From a virus: DNA of 64,000 nt. Each line of letters begins with the position of its first letter. Positions within the stretch are counted from its first letter, which is position 1. Position numbers and translations under genes: made by a program. Location: positions 1 to 64,000 of the IMG/VR virus record IMGVR_UViG_3300018080_008375. One strand, given 5' to 3'. Below are positions 44,366 to 53,032 of the stretch, one piece after another. The notes under the pieces are model-generated. The model was not told where the DNA came from. It saw nothing but the letters and a program-made list of their open reading frames with translations, and ran no database searches.

Positions 44366-45471
44366 ATCGCATCATTAGGTCGAGAGTGCGCGGCGCCATT
44401 GTCGGAACGGCGATAGGCGATGCGCTCGGGATGCCCGCGGAGGGCATGACGCCACAAGCCATAGCCCAGATGTACGGTCGCCTTCGTTCTTTTGCGAATC
44501 CTAAAGGGGGGACCTGGGCGCATACACATCATCAGCTTGGGCGAGGGCAGTGGACGGACGACACGCAGCTTATGCTCGCCATTGGCGAATCGCTTTTGGC
44601 AAAGAAGCATGTCGATTTCCGGGACATCGCGGACAGGCATATATCCGCGATGGCGGAAAAGCGCGGATGGGGCGGATCGACGGTCACCGGCGTTTCCAAG
44701 ATACGCGCCGGAGTGAATTGGTGGAACTCCGCCAAGCCGGAAGGCGCAGGCAACGGAACGCCCATGAAGATTGCGGCTGTCGGAGCGGTTGCCGGATTAG
44801 GTTTCCTCAAGCCGTTTGACATGGCGTCGACGGTGATCAACATTTCTCGCATGACGCACGGCGACCCGCGGTCTGCGATAGCCGGCATCATCCAGGCTGA
44901 AGCCATCGCCATTGCAATCAAGGGAGGACCAGCGGCCCTCCGCTTGTATCTTGCCCAAGCCGATCAGAGAGCCGAAAGCTGGGAGCGCTGCGTCGGCTCG
45001 CAGGCTCCGCTTCTCAGCGCCAATATGTCTGCCGGTCAGAGTATCATCATGCGCGGCGGCGATCTTGAAAACCTTAGGTCCGCGCTGCGAGCCGGATGCT
45101 TCGTGGTGCAGTCGTTCCCATTCACAATTTCGGCCGTTCTCCTGATGTTCGACCTGCCGCCCGACGAATGCCTGTCCAGGATCGTCGAGCAGGGGGGCGA
45201 TACCGACACTACCGGCGCCATGGCTGGCGCGGTGCTTGGGGCGGCGCATGGCATGGCGTCGTTCCCGGCGCGGCTCAGGCGCGGACTTGAGGGCTATAAA
45301 AGGCTTATTGCTCTTGCTGACGGACTGTGCGCGATGACGGACATGTCGGAGCGTCCATGCGTAAGCGGGAAGTCGTTTTCCAGACCAAAGATTTCCTTTT
45401 CGCGCGGCAACGAAAAGCCAAAGACCTGCCAGCCTTTGGCTGACCTGGCGTTGTCAGCGGAGGGGATGTGA
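44362..45471 (+). CDS. ADP-ribosylglycohydrolase (DraG-like)
   Basis: 369 residues of the ARH/DraG family that removes ADP-ribose from proteins, nucleic acids or small molecules. Motifs: GDALGMPAEG, WTDDTQLML (TDDT metal ligands), GNGTPMKIA, MTHGDPRSA, and QGGDTDTTGAMAG near the C-terminus (second metal site). Several phages and hosts use ADP-ribosylation in conflict, so it may undo host ADP-ribosylation, or regulate the phage's own. ATGA-coupled to the membrane protein before it. Confidence 0.92.
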   Translation: MNRIIRSRVRGAIVGTAIGDALGMPAEGMTPQAIAQMYGRLRSFANPKGGTWAHTHHQLGRGQWTDDTQLMLAIGESLLAKKHVDFRDIADRHISAMAEKRGWGGSTVTGVSKIRAGVNWWNSAKPEGAGNGTPMKIAAVGAVAGLGFLKPFDMASTVINISRMTHGDPRSAIAGIIQAEAIAIAIKGGPAALRLYLAQADQRAESWERCVGSQAPLLSANMSAGQSIIMRGGDLENLRSALRAGCFVVQSFPFTISAVLLMFDLPPDECLSRIVEQGGDTDTTGAMAGAVLGAAHGMASFPARLRRGLEGYKRLIALADGLCAMTDMSERPCVSGKSFSRPKISFSRGNEKPKTCQPLADLALSAEGM

Positions 45472-46274
45472 TGTACCATTACGATCTTCAGCTCAAGCGC
45501 GGCGGCAATCTCGTATGTATGGAATGGTCGCGCGAAAATGAAAGGTACGAAGAGCGCATCCTGGATAGCGAGGAGATTCCGTTTCACCTCACGAGCACAT
45601 TGTGCACCGAGCGTGGGGCGACATTGCGCGACATCCTGCGCGTGACCGGAAGGCACCCTGAAATTTTTGCCGCAGTGACCGACTGTCCGGCGTTACAGAT
45701 GTTCGTGGACGAGGCTTTCGAGGACAGGGGCGAGGACGAGTGCTGCTGCGGCAGCCTGATGGCGCTGGAGCTGGGATGGGTTGCGTTGGCGGACGCTGAG
45801 AACGGGGAGATCGTGCTTTACGAGCATATGAATTTTCAAGGAAGGGCGCACGACGGAGACGCCATAGGTTTGGAATTTTCGCATGTCGGCGACCTGGCCG
45901 ATGTGCCGATAGAGATAGACGACACCATGATGGTTCGGGAGGGCAGCAATGCCGAAAACATACTGTTTTCGGCAAGAAGGCCAATGACGCTCGAAGAGGT
46001 TGCCAGAGGCATCGTGGGCGAGCTGGCGTTTTTCGGAACGCCGGAAAACAGGGCGAAAGAGGCGGAAGGCTTGAAAAGAGCGGTTGAGGAGGTTGACTCG
46101 GGCTCCGCCAAGCTATATAGTTTGGAAGAGGTAATGAGCAGGATTGAGGCAAGGGCTGATGGGGAAAAGCGTAAGTTTCCGTGCCGCAAGTGCGGGAAAG
46201 ATTCGCGCTGCGCTTGCTTCGGCAAGCCTGCCGACATTTGCCACGAATGCTTTACAAAAATGGAGGAAGACTGA
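45471..46274 (+). CDS. Unknown protein with C-terminal zinc ribbon
   Basis: 267 residues: YHYDLQLKRGGNLVCMEWSR, GSLMALELGWVALADAENGE, then a C-terminal CRKCGKDSRCACFG and CHECFTKMEED that bind zinc. The middle has no family I recognise. The start overlaps the previous stop (TGATG). Confidence 0.62.
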   Translation: MYHYDLQLKRGGNLVCMEWSRENERYEERILDSEEIPFHLTSTLCTERGATLRDILRVTGRHPEIFAAVTDCPALQMFVDEAFEDRGEDECCCGSLMALELGWVALADAENGEIVLYEHMNFQGRAHDGDAIGLEFSHVGDLADVPIEIDDTMMVREGSNAENILFSARRPMTLEEVARGIVGELAFFGTPENRAKEAEGLKRAVEEVDSGSAKLYSLEEVMSRIEARADGEKRKFPCRKCGKDSRCACFGKPADICHECFTKMEED

Positions 46275-46756
46275 TGAGCAACAAGGAAAAGACAGAAGGG
46301 TTGGGAATCAAAGAAACTTTCGATGTACTGCTGGTGGACGCCATCAAAGCGAACGACACGAAGACAAAAAATTTTATTAGGCAGATGCGCGCCAAGGTGT
46401 CCGAGCACTGCCTGGCAAACAACCTTCCGCGAGACTCGGCTGACCAGGATATCTGGCTCAAGGTCATGAGCGTTTACAAAAAGTCTATCGCAAAGGCGTT
46501 GGAACTGATGGAACGCCGCGGGGCGGGAGACAGCGAACTGGCTGAAGAGTACAAGTTCGAGGTGGATTTCTGTAACAAGTACCTGCCCAGGCCGCTCGGC
46601 TATGACGAAGTGCTTGGGCTTGTCAAGCAGGCTGTGTCAGATATCGGTCCAAACGCAAAGGTTGGTCAGGTTGTGGGCGTTGTGGTGAATGGTTCCGTAC
46701 CTGGCACCGTAGATGCTGTTCTGGCAAAAAGGGCGGCAACGGAAATTCTAGGCTGA
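46274..46756 (+). CDS. YqeY/GatB-domain protein
   Basis: 160 residues matching the YqeY family, the stand-alone version of the tRNA-binding C-terminal domain of the GatB amidotransferase: DVLLVDAIKANDTKTKNFIR, MSVYKKSIAKALELMERRGA, FCNKYLPRPLGYDEVLGLVK, VVGVVVNGSVPGTVDAVLAK. It lacks the catalytic part, so it likely binds tRNA without amidation. TGATG overlap with the previous gene. Confidence 0.85.
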   Translation: MSNKEKTEGLGIKETFDVLLVDAIKANDTKTKNFIRQMRAKVSEHCLANNLPRDSADQDIWLKVMSVYKKSIAKALELMERRGAGDSELAEEYKFEVDFCNKYLPRPLGYDEVLGLVKQAVSDIGPNAKVGQVVGVVVNGSVPGTVDAVLAKRAATEILG

Positions 46757-47226
46757 TGGGCGACGAGCTTACTCGTAAAGAAGCGAAGAGGGTAAGGGCT
46801 TTCCGCAAGGAGCTTGAGCACTGGAAAGAGATCCTTATGATGGATCCTCTTTGGGACATACGCTTATCGGTCGTCAGCGACGACAGTAAAGCGTTCAGCA
46901 AGTCGGCCGTCGAGCGAAGTGGCAAAAAATTCATTAAGAGATCGTTCTGCGATTTATCCAAGACGGAATACTATTCCGGCGACATAGGGCTAGCCAGAAG
47001 TGCGCTGTCCGTTCCGGAATCCGAAGCCGAGCATATGAGGCGTGACACGATGTCGCACGAGATGATCCACTTCCTGACCGCAGACTATCATCGGGCAGCC
47101 CTGGCGGCCGCTGGAGGCGACCAGAGGGTGATAAACGAGCTGGCATACAGGTACGAACAGCTGGTTGTGCGCATTGCCGCGATAGTCTGTGCCTTGGATG
47201 CCGAAATACGCGACGAGGGCAAGTAA
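46756..47226 (+). CDS. Zincin-like putative metallopeptidase
   Basis: 156 residues. Contains SHEMIHFLTADYH, an HExxH zinc-protease signature with D/H ligands nearby, after WDIRLSVVSDD. Similar small phage proteins with HExxH occur in large phages; some are ImmA/SprT-like. Helical ends otherwise. Follows YqeY directly. Protease activity unproven. Confidence 0.6.
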   Translation: MGDELTRKEAKRVRAFRKELEHWKEILMMDPLWDIRLSVVSDDSKAFSKSAVERSGKKFIKRSFCDLSKTEYYSGDIGLARSALSVPESEAEHMRRDTMSHEMIHFLTADYHRAALAAAGGDQRVINELAYRYEQLVVRIAAIVCALDAEIRDEGK

Positions 47227-47900
47227 TGGACGACCATCCGATATATAGTTTGCGCCAGGCGTGCTATGACTGTCGCGACTGTCCGCTGGGAAACCGTCTT
47301 GTGAATGGCTTGGATCCGCATGTGTTCGCGGGCGGAAACATACATGCCAGCATAATGTTCGTGGGCGAGGCTCCGGGAGCGGAGGAGGTCAGGCAGAAAA
47401 GACCTTTGGTGGGGCGGTCCGGATGGTTTTATGAGAACCACATACTTGCCGGAGCAGGTTTGTTCAGACGCAGTGTATATACCACCAATGCTGTGTTATG
47501 TCGACCCGACGAGAAAAACCGCACGCCGAATTCGTCGGAAATAGACGCATGCCGCAGGCATTTGGACGCCCAGGTGCTATTTGTGAGACCCAAGCTGATT
47601 GTGACTCTCGGTAACGCGCCGCTGTACGCCCTGTGCGGAATAGGCGGCATAACCAAGTATCGCGGAAAGCTCCGCAACTCGAACCCATGGTCTGACGGAA
47701 GCATTACCAAGGTGTTTCCGATGTTCCATCCGGCATACTGCCTGAGGGGGAGCGGTCTGAAGGAGACCAAGGAGGACTACGAGGCGCTGGGCAGGATGGC
47801 GCTGGAGTTCGAGCAAAGCATAGCCGGCAAAGAGGACGTCAGGTGCGTGCAGGAGTTGTACCGGGTCGCAGAGGAAGGCAAAGGCAATGGGAGAGCATGA
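47226..47900 (+). CDS. Uracil-DNA glycosylase, family 4/5
   Basis: 224 residues. Fe-S uracil-DNA glycosylase: CYDCRDCPLG provides the first cluster cysteines, VGEAPGAEE and PLVGRSGWF the uracil-binding loop, YTTNAVLCRPDEKNRTP, then LGNAPLYALCGIGGITKYRG and FPMFHPAYCLR with the HP motif. It removes uracil from DNA, protecting a GC-rich genome or acting with ThyX and dUTP-related enzymes. The next gene overlaps by 14 nt. Confidence 0.9.
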   Translation: MDDHPIYSLRQACYDCRDCPLGNRLVNGLDPHVFAGGNIHASIMFVGEAPGAEEVRQKRPLVGRSGWFYENHILAGAGLFRRSVYTTNAVLCRPDEKNRTPNSSEIDACRRHLDAQVLFVRPKLIVTLGNAPLYALCGIGGITKYRGKLRNSNPWSDGSITKVFPMFHPAYCLRGSGLKETKEDYEALGRMALEFEQSIAGKEDVRCVQELYRVAEEGKGNGRA

Positions 47901-48303
47901 TCAAAAAAGCGGAAAATTTGTTGTAAAGGTTTCTGGTGACAAACAAAAGTTTGCTACAGGGGCGCAGCGCGACCGGCAAGAAGGCAAGGGAAGGTATGAC
48001 TTGGTGAGCATATTTGCTTTGAGAGAAATTGCGCATGTTTATGAAGCCGGAAGCCTTGCGTATGGCGAGCGCAATTGGGAAAAGGGCATGAATCTCAGCA
48101 GATTTTTGGACAGCGCACTTCGTCACACTTTTCAGGTGATAGAGGGCAAGCGGGATGAAAATCATGCTGCGCAAGCCGCCTGGAATCTCATGGCTTTTAT
48201 TCATACGCGCGAAATGATAAGCCGCGGCATTCTTCCAAAGAGCTTGGACGACCTTCCGGACTATATGCCAAAATCTGTAGACGAGGATGAAGGGTGCGGA
48301 TGA
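47887..48303 (+). CDS. dATP/dGTP diphosphohydrolase-domain protein
   Basis: 138 residues. FATGAQRDRQEGKGRYDLVS, HVYEAGSLAYGERNWEKGM, LSRFLDSALRHTFQVIEGKR and DENHAAQAAWNLMA match the phage dATP/dGTP diphosphohydrolase N-terminal domain, which trims deoxynucleotide pools. It is one more member of the nucleotide-pool group with UDG and the MazG-like protein. Overlaps UDG. Confidence 0.8.
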   Translation: MGEHDQKSGKFVVKVSGDKQKFATGAQRDRQEGKGRYDLVSIFALREIAHVYEAGSLAYGERNWEKGMNLSRFLDSALRHTFQVIEGKRDENHAAQAAWNLMAFIHTREMISRGILPKSLDDLPDYMPKSVDEDEGCG

Positions 48304-48455
48304 TGTATGTTTTCTTTATACTTGTGGTGGCCTATGTATACGCATGTGCTCTTGCTACAATGTGGTTTTATGACAAGCGGTGGTGGGGAAAAAGTAAAAG
48401 GGGTAGAGCCAGGCTTAGGCTTTGTGTCCATTTGTTTTCGCCATCTCTTCCATGA
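48300..48455 (+). CDS. Single-span membrane mini-protein
   Basis: 50-51 codons. MYVFFILVVAYVYACALATM is one membrane helix, then WFYDKRWWGKSKRGRARLRL, a basic tail. It starts in the ATGA overlap of the previous gene, which supports it over the longer alternative frame at 48307. Function unknown. Confidence 0.5.
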   Translation: MMYVFFILVVAYVYACALATMWFYDKRWWGKSKRGRARLRLCVHLFSPSLP

Positions 48456-48512
48456 TTTTTCTATTTTGCTGGCTCAAAAGGAATATTTCCGACGCTTTCG
48501 GTAAAGAATGAC

Positions 48513-48902
48513 ATGGGATATGTTCAGTACATCATAGTCCGCAAGGACCTGGTTACGGAGATGGGAATTGGAAAGACGGCCGCCCAGGTAGCCCATGCGT
48601 CGTTGGGCGCGATCCTGGACAAGGGGAAGCTGGTTGACGACCCCGCAGTGCGCGGGTGGCTGACCGGAGCTTTCACCAAACTGGTGGTGTACGCCAAGAC
48701 CAGGCAGAAGCTCTTGAATCTTATAGGGAAATGCCGTGAAGCAGAACTCCGTGTTAAGCCGATTTACGATGCGTGCCGCACCAAGTTGGAACCGGAGGAG
48801 CCTGACGGCACCACGCTGACTTGCGTGGGGCTGTCTCCAGTGCGCGCCGATGAGGTGCCAAAGTTTCTCAAAAAGCTCAGGTTACTGGATGGTGAAAAAT
48901 GA
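48513..48902 (+). CDS. Peptidyl-tRNA hydrolase 2 (Pth2-type)
   Basis: 129 residues. YIIVRKDLVTEMGIGKTAAQVAHASLGA (VRKDL, GK.AAQ.AHA) and LVVYAKTRQKLLNLIGKC, IYDACRTKLEPEEPDGTTL and CVGLSPVRADEVP are the Pth2 family pattern, normally found in archaea and eukaryotes. It recycles tRNAs from peptidyl-tRNAs that drop off the ribosome. The next gene overlaps by ATGA. Confidence 0.88.
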   Translation: MGYVQYIIVRKDLVTEMGIGKTAAQVAHASLGAILDKGKLVDDPAVRGWLTGAFTKLVVYAKTRQKLLNLIGKCREAELRVKPIYDACRTKLEPEEPDGTTLTCVGLSPVRADEVPKFLKKLRLLDGEK

Positions 48903-49564
48903 ATGACAGCGAAAGACCAAGGTGGGACGACACATTTTTGAACATTGCGAGGGAGATTGCCAGGAGGTCCAAGGACCCGTCCACCAAAGTTGGATGCGTC
49001 ATTGTCGGTCCGGACAATGAGGTCCGCTCAGTCGGGTACAACTGTTTTCCCAGAGGCATTCGCGACAGTGAGTCAAGGCTTAACGACAGAAGGGAAAAGC
49101 TCCTCTTTGTTGAGCATTCCGAAAGAAACGCCGTGTACAATGCTGCTAGGGCGGGCATTTCTCTAAAGGGCTGTAGGATATACCTTCCTTGGCTTCCGTG
49201 TTCCGACTGTGCCAGGGCTATAATACAGTCCGGAATAGTAGAGGTTGTTACTGACAATCCCAATGTGCCAGCCAGGTGGCGCAGGGATTTTGCCGTATCG
49301 CTGACGATGTTACATGAGGCTGGCGTGCTGATCAGACGGCCCGGAGGCCGGCCTGTAAATATCTGCGCAGTTATGGGGCGAGCATGGGTAGGCAAAACTA
49401 TAAAAACGCGCGATGGAGAAAAGCGTACGATCAAGTATGTTTATTTTAACGCTAGTGGCGAGATTATTGTGTCGTTCAAAGAAGTTGCCCTGCTTGAAAC
49501 AGCCAGGTCTTTCGCCGACGTCGAGCGGCGCATTGTCGAACCGGAGGCGGCTATTGTCCCTTGA
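48899..49564 (+). CDS. Deoxycytidylate (dCMP) deaminase
   Basis: 221 residues. Zinc and catalytic residues are clear: H73 and E75 in VEHSERNAVY, C101 and C104 in WLPCSDCARA. The RSKDPSTKVGCVIV start is the family hallmark. About 70 extra C-terminal residues (from about 150) are not part of the usual domain. It supplies dUMP for ThyX. Coupled to pth2 by ATGA. Confidence 0.92.
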   Translation: MNDSERPRWDDTFLNIAREIARRSKDPSTKVGCVIVGPDNEVRSVGYNCFPRGIRDSESRLNDRREKLLFVEHSERNAVYNAARAGISLKGCRIYLPWLPCSDCARAIIQSGIVEVVTDNPNVPARWRRDFAVSLTMLHEAGVLIRRPGGRPVNICAVMGRAWVGKTIKTRDGEKRTIKYVYFNASGEIIVSFKEVALLETARSFADVERRIVEPEAAIVP

Positions 49565-49580
49565 AAAGGGTGTGAGATGA

Positions 49581-49931
49581 ATGCGCGTTGTTTTGTGTCT
49601 CGGATGCTGGGGAGCTGTTCATGGCGACGGATTCGTCATGTGCCCCGGCGTTTCCAATGAAATATTGGATATAACTGGCGGAACAAAGAGGAATGCGGAT
49701 ATAGTTGACCATCTGGACTCGCATTACGGTTTGTTCGACAAGCCGCTGCTCAACAATGTGCACACTGCTCTGTTCGGGCTGAAGGAGAAGTTCAGCACGG
49801 CGTCCAGCCCGCTGTTCGGAGAAAAAGAGTTCCGAAGGCTGGAGCGGTTCTGCGTGGCGCATGCAAAATGCGGCCTGTTCCTGCGGCTTGAGATGAAAGG
49901 AAACGGGGATGAAGAAGGTCCTGGTGGTTGA
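49581..49931 (+). CDS. Unknown small protein
   Basis: 116 residues. RVVLCLGCWGAVHGDGFVMC, DIVDHLDSHYGLFDKPLLNN, ending in a basic then acidic tail. Soluble alpha/beta by appearance; no family. The end overlaps the HAD gene by 23 nt. Confidence 0.6.
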   Translation: MRVVLCLGCWGAVHGDGFVMCPGVSNEILDITGGTKRNADIVDHLDSHYGLFDKPLLNNVHTALFGLKEKFSTASSPLFGEKEFRRLERFCVAHAKCGLFLRLEMKGNGDEEGPGG

Positions 49932-50403
49932 TATTGACGGAACCATGGTTGACAACGATCACAAGGTCAGGGAGTTGTCGGACAGGTTCGGAAAAGGTCC
50001 GAACCATTGGGATGAGAAAATGTGCGACGAGTTCTTCTCCGAGTGGTTCTATCCGTTTGCCGGCGCTTTGCTTCTGCCACAGACGGCGAAGCGGATGGGG
50101 GCGGAGTTTGTCTTTCTGACAGGAAGGTCCGAATGCTACAGGGGGCAGACGGAGCAGATGCTCGACAACGATTTTAAACTCGACTGCGACCGGACCCCCC
50201 TGTTCATGAGGTCCGACGGAGACCGGCGGCCGAGCCATGTCGCCAAGACGGAGCTTGCCGAGCGGACCGTGGTGCCGATATACAGGGACAGCGTGCTCGT
50301 GTTCCTGGACGACGACGAAGCGTGCCTTGGGGAGTACAACAAATACGGGGTCGCCCTGAAGGCACCAAGATGCTGGGACGCCTTGGCATTCTGGACGGAC
50401 TGA
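49909..50403 (+). CDS. HAD-superfamily phosphatase
   Basis: 164 residues. VVDIDGTMVD is HAD motif I (DxDGT), FLTGRS is motif II and LVFLDDDEACLGEY is motif IV with acidic metal ligands. Resembles small phage phosphatases such as the 3'-phosphatase part of polynucleotide kinase or deoxynucleotidases. GGAAACGGGGATG precedes it inside the previous gene. Confidence 0.82.
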   Translation: MKKVLVVDIDGTMVDNDHKVRELSDRFGKGPNHWDEKMCDEFFSEWFYPFAGALLLPQTAKRMGAEFVFLTGRSECYRGQTEQMLDNDFKLDCDRTPLFMRSDGDRRPSHVAKTELAERTVVPIYRDSVLVFLDDDEACLGEYNKYGVALKAPRCWDALAFWTD

Positions 50404-50413
50404 GAGGGAGCAG

Positions 50414-50767
50414 ATGCAGTCAAAGCTGACAGACAGAAACATAGATGTCAAAAACATCACAAAAGCCGTTGTAAAGGAGCTGGGACTGCTTGCCGCCCAG
50501 CAGGACGGCAGCCTTACGCTGATCAACAAGCTGCAAGCCATGTCCTCGGATGGTCTTGAGCATCTGGACAGCCGCGAAGCTGTCATGCAGCTGACGCATG
50601 CTGTCGGCAACCTGTCGTTTGACACCCTTGGCAACAGGGTTAGCGAGCGAATGATCGCTCCGGTGGCCATATGGCTGCTAAGGCTGTGCTCGGCCAACAG
50701 CATCAGGTTCGAGAATGTCCTGAAGGTTACGAGGGATTGCCTGGGGAGCAAAAAAGTGTCGACCTGA
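50414..50767 (+). CDS. Unknown helical protein
   Basis: 117 residues: SKLTDRNIDVKNITKAVVKE, GLLAAQQDGSLTLINKLQAM. All-helical pattern, no cofactor motifs. GAGGGAGCAG precedes the ATG. Function unknown. Confidence 0.58.
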   Translation: MQSKLTDRNIDVKNITKAVVKELGLLAAQQDGSLTLINKLQAMSSDGLEHLDSREAVMQLTHAVGNLSFDTLGNRVSERMIAPVAIWLLRLCSANSIRFENVLKVTRDCLGSKKVST

Positions 50768-50794
50768 GCGTCCCGGCACAATGGTAATGGGTAC

Positions 50795-50860
50795 GGCCTC
50801 CTGGAGCCGGACCAGGGAATAACCCGGATTTGTGGTTGACGCGTAGCTGTCCGGGAGGCC
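50795..50860 (+). other. Long GC-rich hairpin
   Basis: GGCCTC (50795-50800) and CCGGAC (50807-50812) pair with GTCCGGGAGGCC (50849-50860) as one stem with a side bulge, in a 104-nt gap with no gene. It may be a small RNA or a control element for the gene at 50872. Confidence 0.4.
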
Positions 50861-50871
50861 CATCCAAAAAC

Positions 50872-51105
50872 ATGAACAAACACGCCGACTTCCTGATTGC
50901 CTTGGCGGACGCCCTCGACGAGGAGGGCGAATTCGAAAAGGCCGACATAATCGACAAGGATTTCGAGGAGTTTTTGAAGCTTCTCGAAAGCGGCGAGCTT
51001 GTGTTCGACGAGCAGTTCTCCGGAGGCGCAAGGGACCCGAGGGGTCCCTATAGTTCCTGGGGGCGTACCGACACGCCAGTCTTCGGAATATCCGGACCGC
51101 AGTAG
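50872..51105 (+). CDS. Small acidic protein
   Basis: 77 residues. NKHADFLIALADALDEEGEF, EKADIIDKDFEEFLKLLESG. A phage hypothetical pattern with acidic helix and a final ARDPRGPYS segment. No function known. Confidence 0.6.
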   Translation: MNKHADFLIALADALDEEGEFEKADIIDKDFEEFLKLLESGELVFDEQFSGGARDPRGPYSSWGRTDTPVFGISGPQ

Positions 51106-51147
51106 AAAGACCATCCCGCCTTCATGGCGGTCCGTGAAAGACAACCA

Positions 51148-51918
51148 ATGAAAATTTGTGCAATAGACGAAGTGGGCTGTGCTTCCCTATCTGGGCCGGT
51201 ATTCGTCTGCGCTGTCATAGTAGACAGTTGCGTGAAGCCCGTCCCTGGTATCGCTGATTCCAAGCAGCTTACAAAGAAGAAGCGTGAAGTCCTATTCCCA
51301 GCTATTGAAGAAGCTGTGGACGACTTCGCGTACGGAGCGGCAGGTCCGAGAAAGATTGAGGAGCTGAACATCCACCACGCCAAGCTCCTGGCCATGAGGC
51401 AGGCCGTCGAGAAGCTTCTTGCGCGCGGTCACCATCCGAAGCGCACCATAGTCGATGGCGGCTTCACGGTGCCGGGACTGCCCCTCTACATCAACCAGGA
51501 AGCCGTACCGAAAGCCGACAGGGACTTTTGGGAGGTTTCTGCCGCATCAATATTGGCCAAGGTCACGCGCGACCGCCTGATGGCCAACCTCGCTTCCCGC
51601 CCTGGTCTGGGGCATTACGATTGGGAGAACAACGCCGGATACTACACCGCCAAGCACCGGGACGGCATCGTTCTTCACGGACTCACCGCATACCACAGAA
51701 AAACATTCGACATGGTGAAATACTGCGCGTTTCTGCGCGCGGAATACAAGGAATGCCTTGAAAAAGGCGACCCCGAGGAATACTTTGAGGAGGAGTCCCG
51801 CAGGATCGAGCGTTTCGGAAGCGGTCCGTACTGCGGCTACAGGGCCTGGAAGCGCGGGGAGTTCAACACCTGGAAGCCGGTAATGGCAGGGAGCGAAGAC
51901 AATGAAGAAGAAATCTAG
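51148..51918 (+). CDS. rnhB: Ribonuclease HII
   Basis: 256 residues. AIDEVGCASLSGP (usually DEVGRGxxxGP), DSKQLTKKKREVL, TIVDGG, and DRDFWEVSAASILAKVTRDR contain the metal-binding acidic residues and the family core. It removes RNA from RNA-DNA hybrids, for example primers. About 30 C-terminal extra residues are charged. Overlaps the S41 protease gene by 17 nt. Seen in few phages. Confidence 0.92.
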   Translation: MKICAIDEVGCASLSGPVFVCAVIVDSCVKPVPGIADSKQLTKKKREVLFPAIEEAVDDFAYGAAGPRKIEELNIHHAKLLAMRQAVEKLLARGHHPKRTIVDGGFTVPGLPLYINQEAVPKADRDFWEVSAASILAKVTRDRLMANLASRPGLGHYDWENNAGYYTAKHRDGIVLHGLTAYHRKTFDMVKYCAFLRAEYKECLEKGDPEEYFEEESRRIERFGSGPYCGYRAWKRGEFNTWKPVMAGSEDNEEEI

Positions 51919-53032
51919 TATTGTTGCGGCTCTTTTGGTCGCGCTTTTTCTGGCGTCTTGCGCCGTCGTTGTCCGCATGGGCGTCTGGGACGAGTACGAG
52001 CGACAGGCAGCCGCCAACCCCGAGATGACATGTACGCCCAGCATGTTTGGCGAGGCGTGGCACAGGCTGAAATCAGACCACCTGACCAAGATGACGGACG
52101 CTCAGCTCATGAGGGGTGCCATGGGCGGTCTTGAGAGGGCGGCGGAGAAGTCGGTGGAGATGACTGACCGAGCCCTGTACAATCCGTCCGCCAACGCGTT
52201 TCTCGATATTCTGCGTGTCATCAGCTTTGAGGCGTCGACATACGAGGCGCTGTGCTATTCTTCGATCAGGGGGATGCTGAAAGCCGCCCAGGACAGGTAC
52301 TCTTATCTGGTGGAGGCCAGGCTGGGCAGGCAGTGGCTTGAAGACTCGCTCGGTGGCAAATGGATCGCCGGCAAGACCGAGCGGTCCATTCCATCCTGTA
52401 GCATGAAGCATGGCGTGCCGTACTGCTGGATACCCGCTTTCGGCGCAGGAATGGCGGACATGCTGGCAGACAGAATGCGCAGCACTTTCGGCGTGTGGCC
52501 GGGAGCCATCATAATCGACCTGCGGTCCAACGGCGGCGGCTTCATAGAGTCGGCGGCGGCGGTGGCGAGCAGGTTCTGGCTAGGCAGGAAAACCTCCGCG
52601 TACCTTGTCGGTCGCAAGGTGACAAGGGCTACGAACGGCGGGGTCATCGCGGTGAGCGGAAAGTATCGCAGGCCGCTCCTCAGAAGTTCGCGCACGGTCG
52701 TGCTGGTGGACGGGAACACCATGTCAGCAGCCGAGATGCTTGCTGCCGCGCTCAGGGCGTACGGCATGGCGACTCTGGTTGGGCGGACCACCGGCGGCAA
52801 GGGGGAAATCCAGACCCCCGAGTTTATCGAGGGGGCCGTGATGGTACATACGACGATGCGCTTTCTGGACCCCCTCTACAACGAGGTTGGGGGCACGGGC
52901 GTCCGGCCGCACGTGCGGTCCGTTCTGAGGCTGGGCGACCTTCAGTTCTACGGGCATGACAGTCAGTTGGCTGAGGCAGCCAAGATACTCAGTGATGGAC
53001 ATCAAGATAATCTCGAACGGCAAGGAGCATGA
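51902..53032 (+). CDS. S41 (C-terminal-processing) serine protease, lipoprotein
   Basis: 376 residues. The N-terminus is a lipoprotein signal (KKKSSIVAALLVALFLASC, cysteine 20). The catalytic domain has IIDLRSNGGGF, VDGNTMSAAEML with nucleophile S275 and TTGGKGEIQTPEF with general base K300; no clear PDZ domain is seen. Such proteases trim proteins in the periplasm, or cut virion or signal proteins in some phages. Rare in phages. Encoded just after RNase HII, with overlap. Confidence 0.85.
   Translation: MKKKSSIVAALLVALFLASCAVVVRMGVWDEYERQAAANPEMTCTPSMFGEAWHRLKSDHLTKMTDAQLMRGAMGGLERAAEKSVEMTDRALYNPSANAFLDILRVISFEASTYEALCYSSIRGMLKAAQDRYSYLVEARLGRQWLEDSLGGKWIAGKTERSIPSCSMKHGVPYCWIPAFGAGMADMLADRMRSTFGVWPGAIIIDLRSNGGGFIESAAAVASRFWLGRKTSAYLVGRKVTRATNGGVIAVSGKYRRPLLRSSRTVVLVDGNTMSAAEMLAAALRAYGMATLVGRTTGGKGEIQTPEFIEGAVMVHTTMRFLDPLYNEVGGTGVRPHVRSVLRLGDLQFYGHDSQLAEAAKILSDGHQDNLERQGA

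Noticed and set aside
46756-47226. ImmA-type anti-repressor identity for the HExxH protein
   Set aside because: No helix-turn-helix partner or other ImmA features visible; kept as generic zincin-like.
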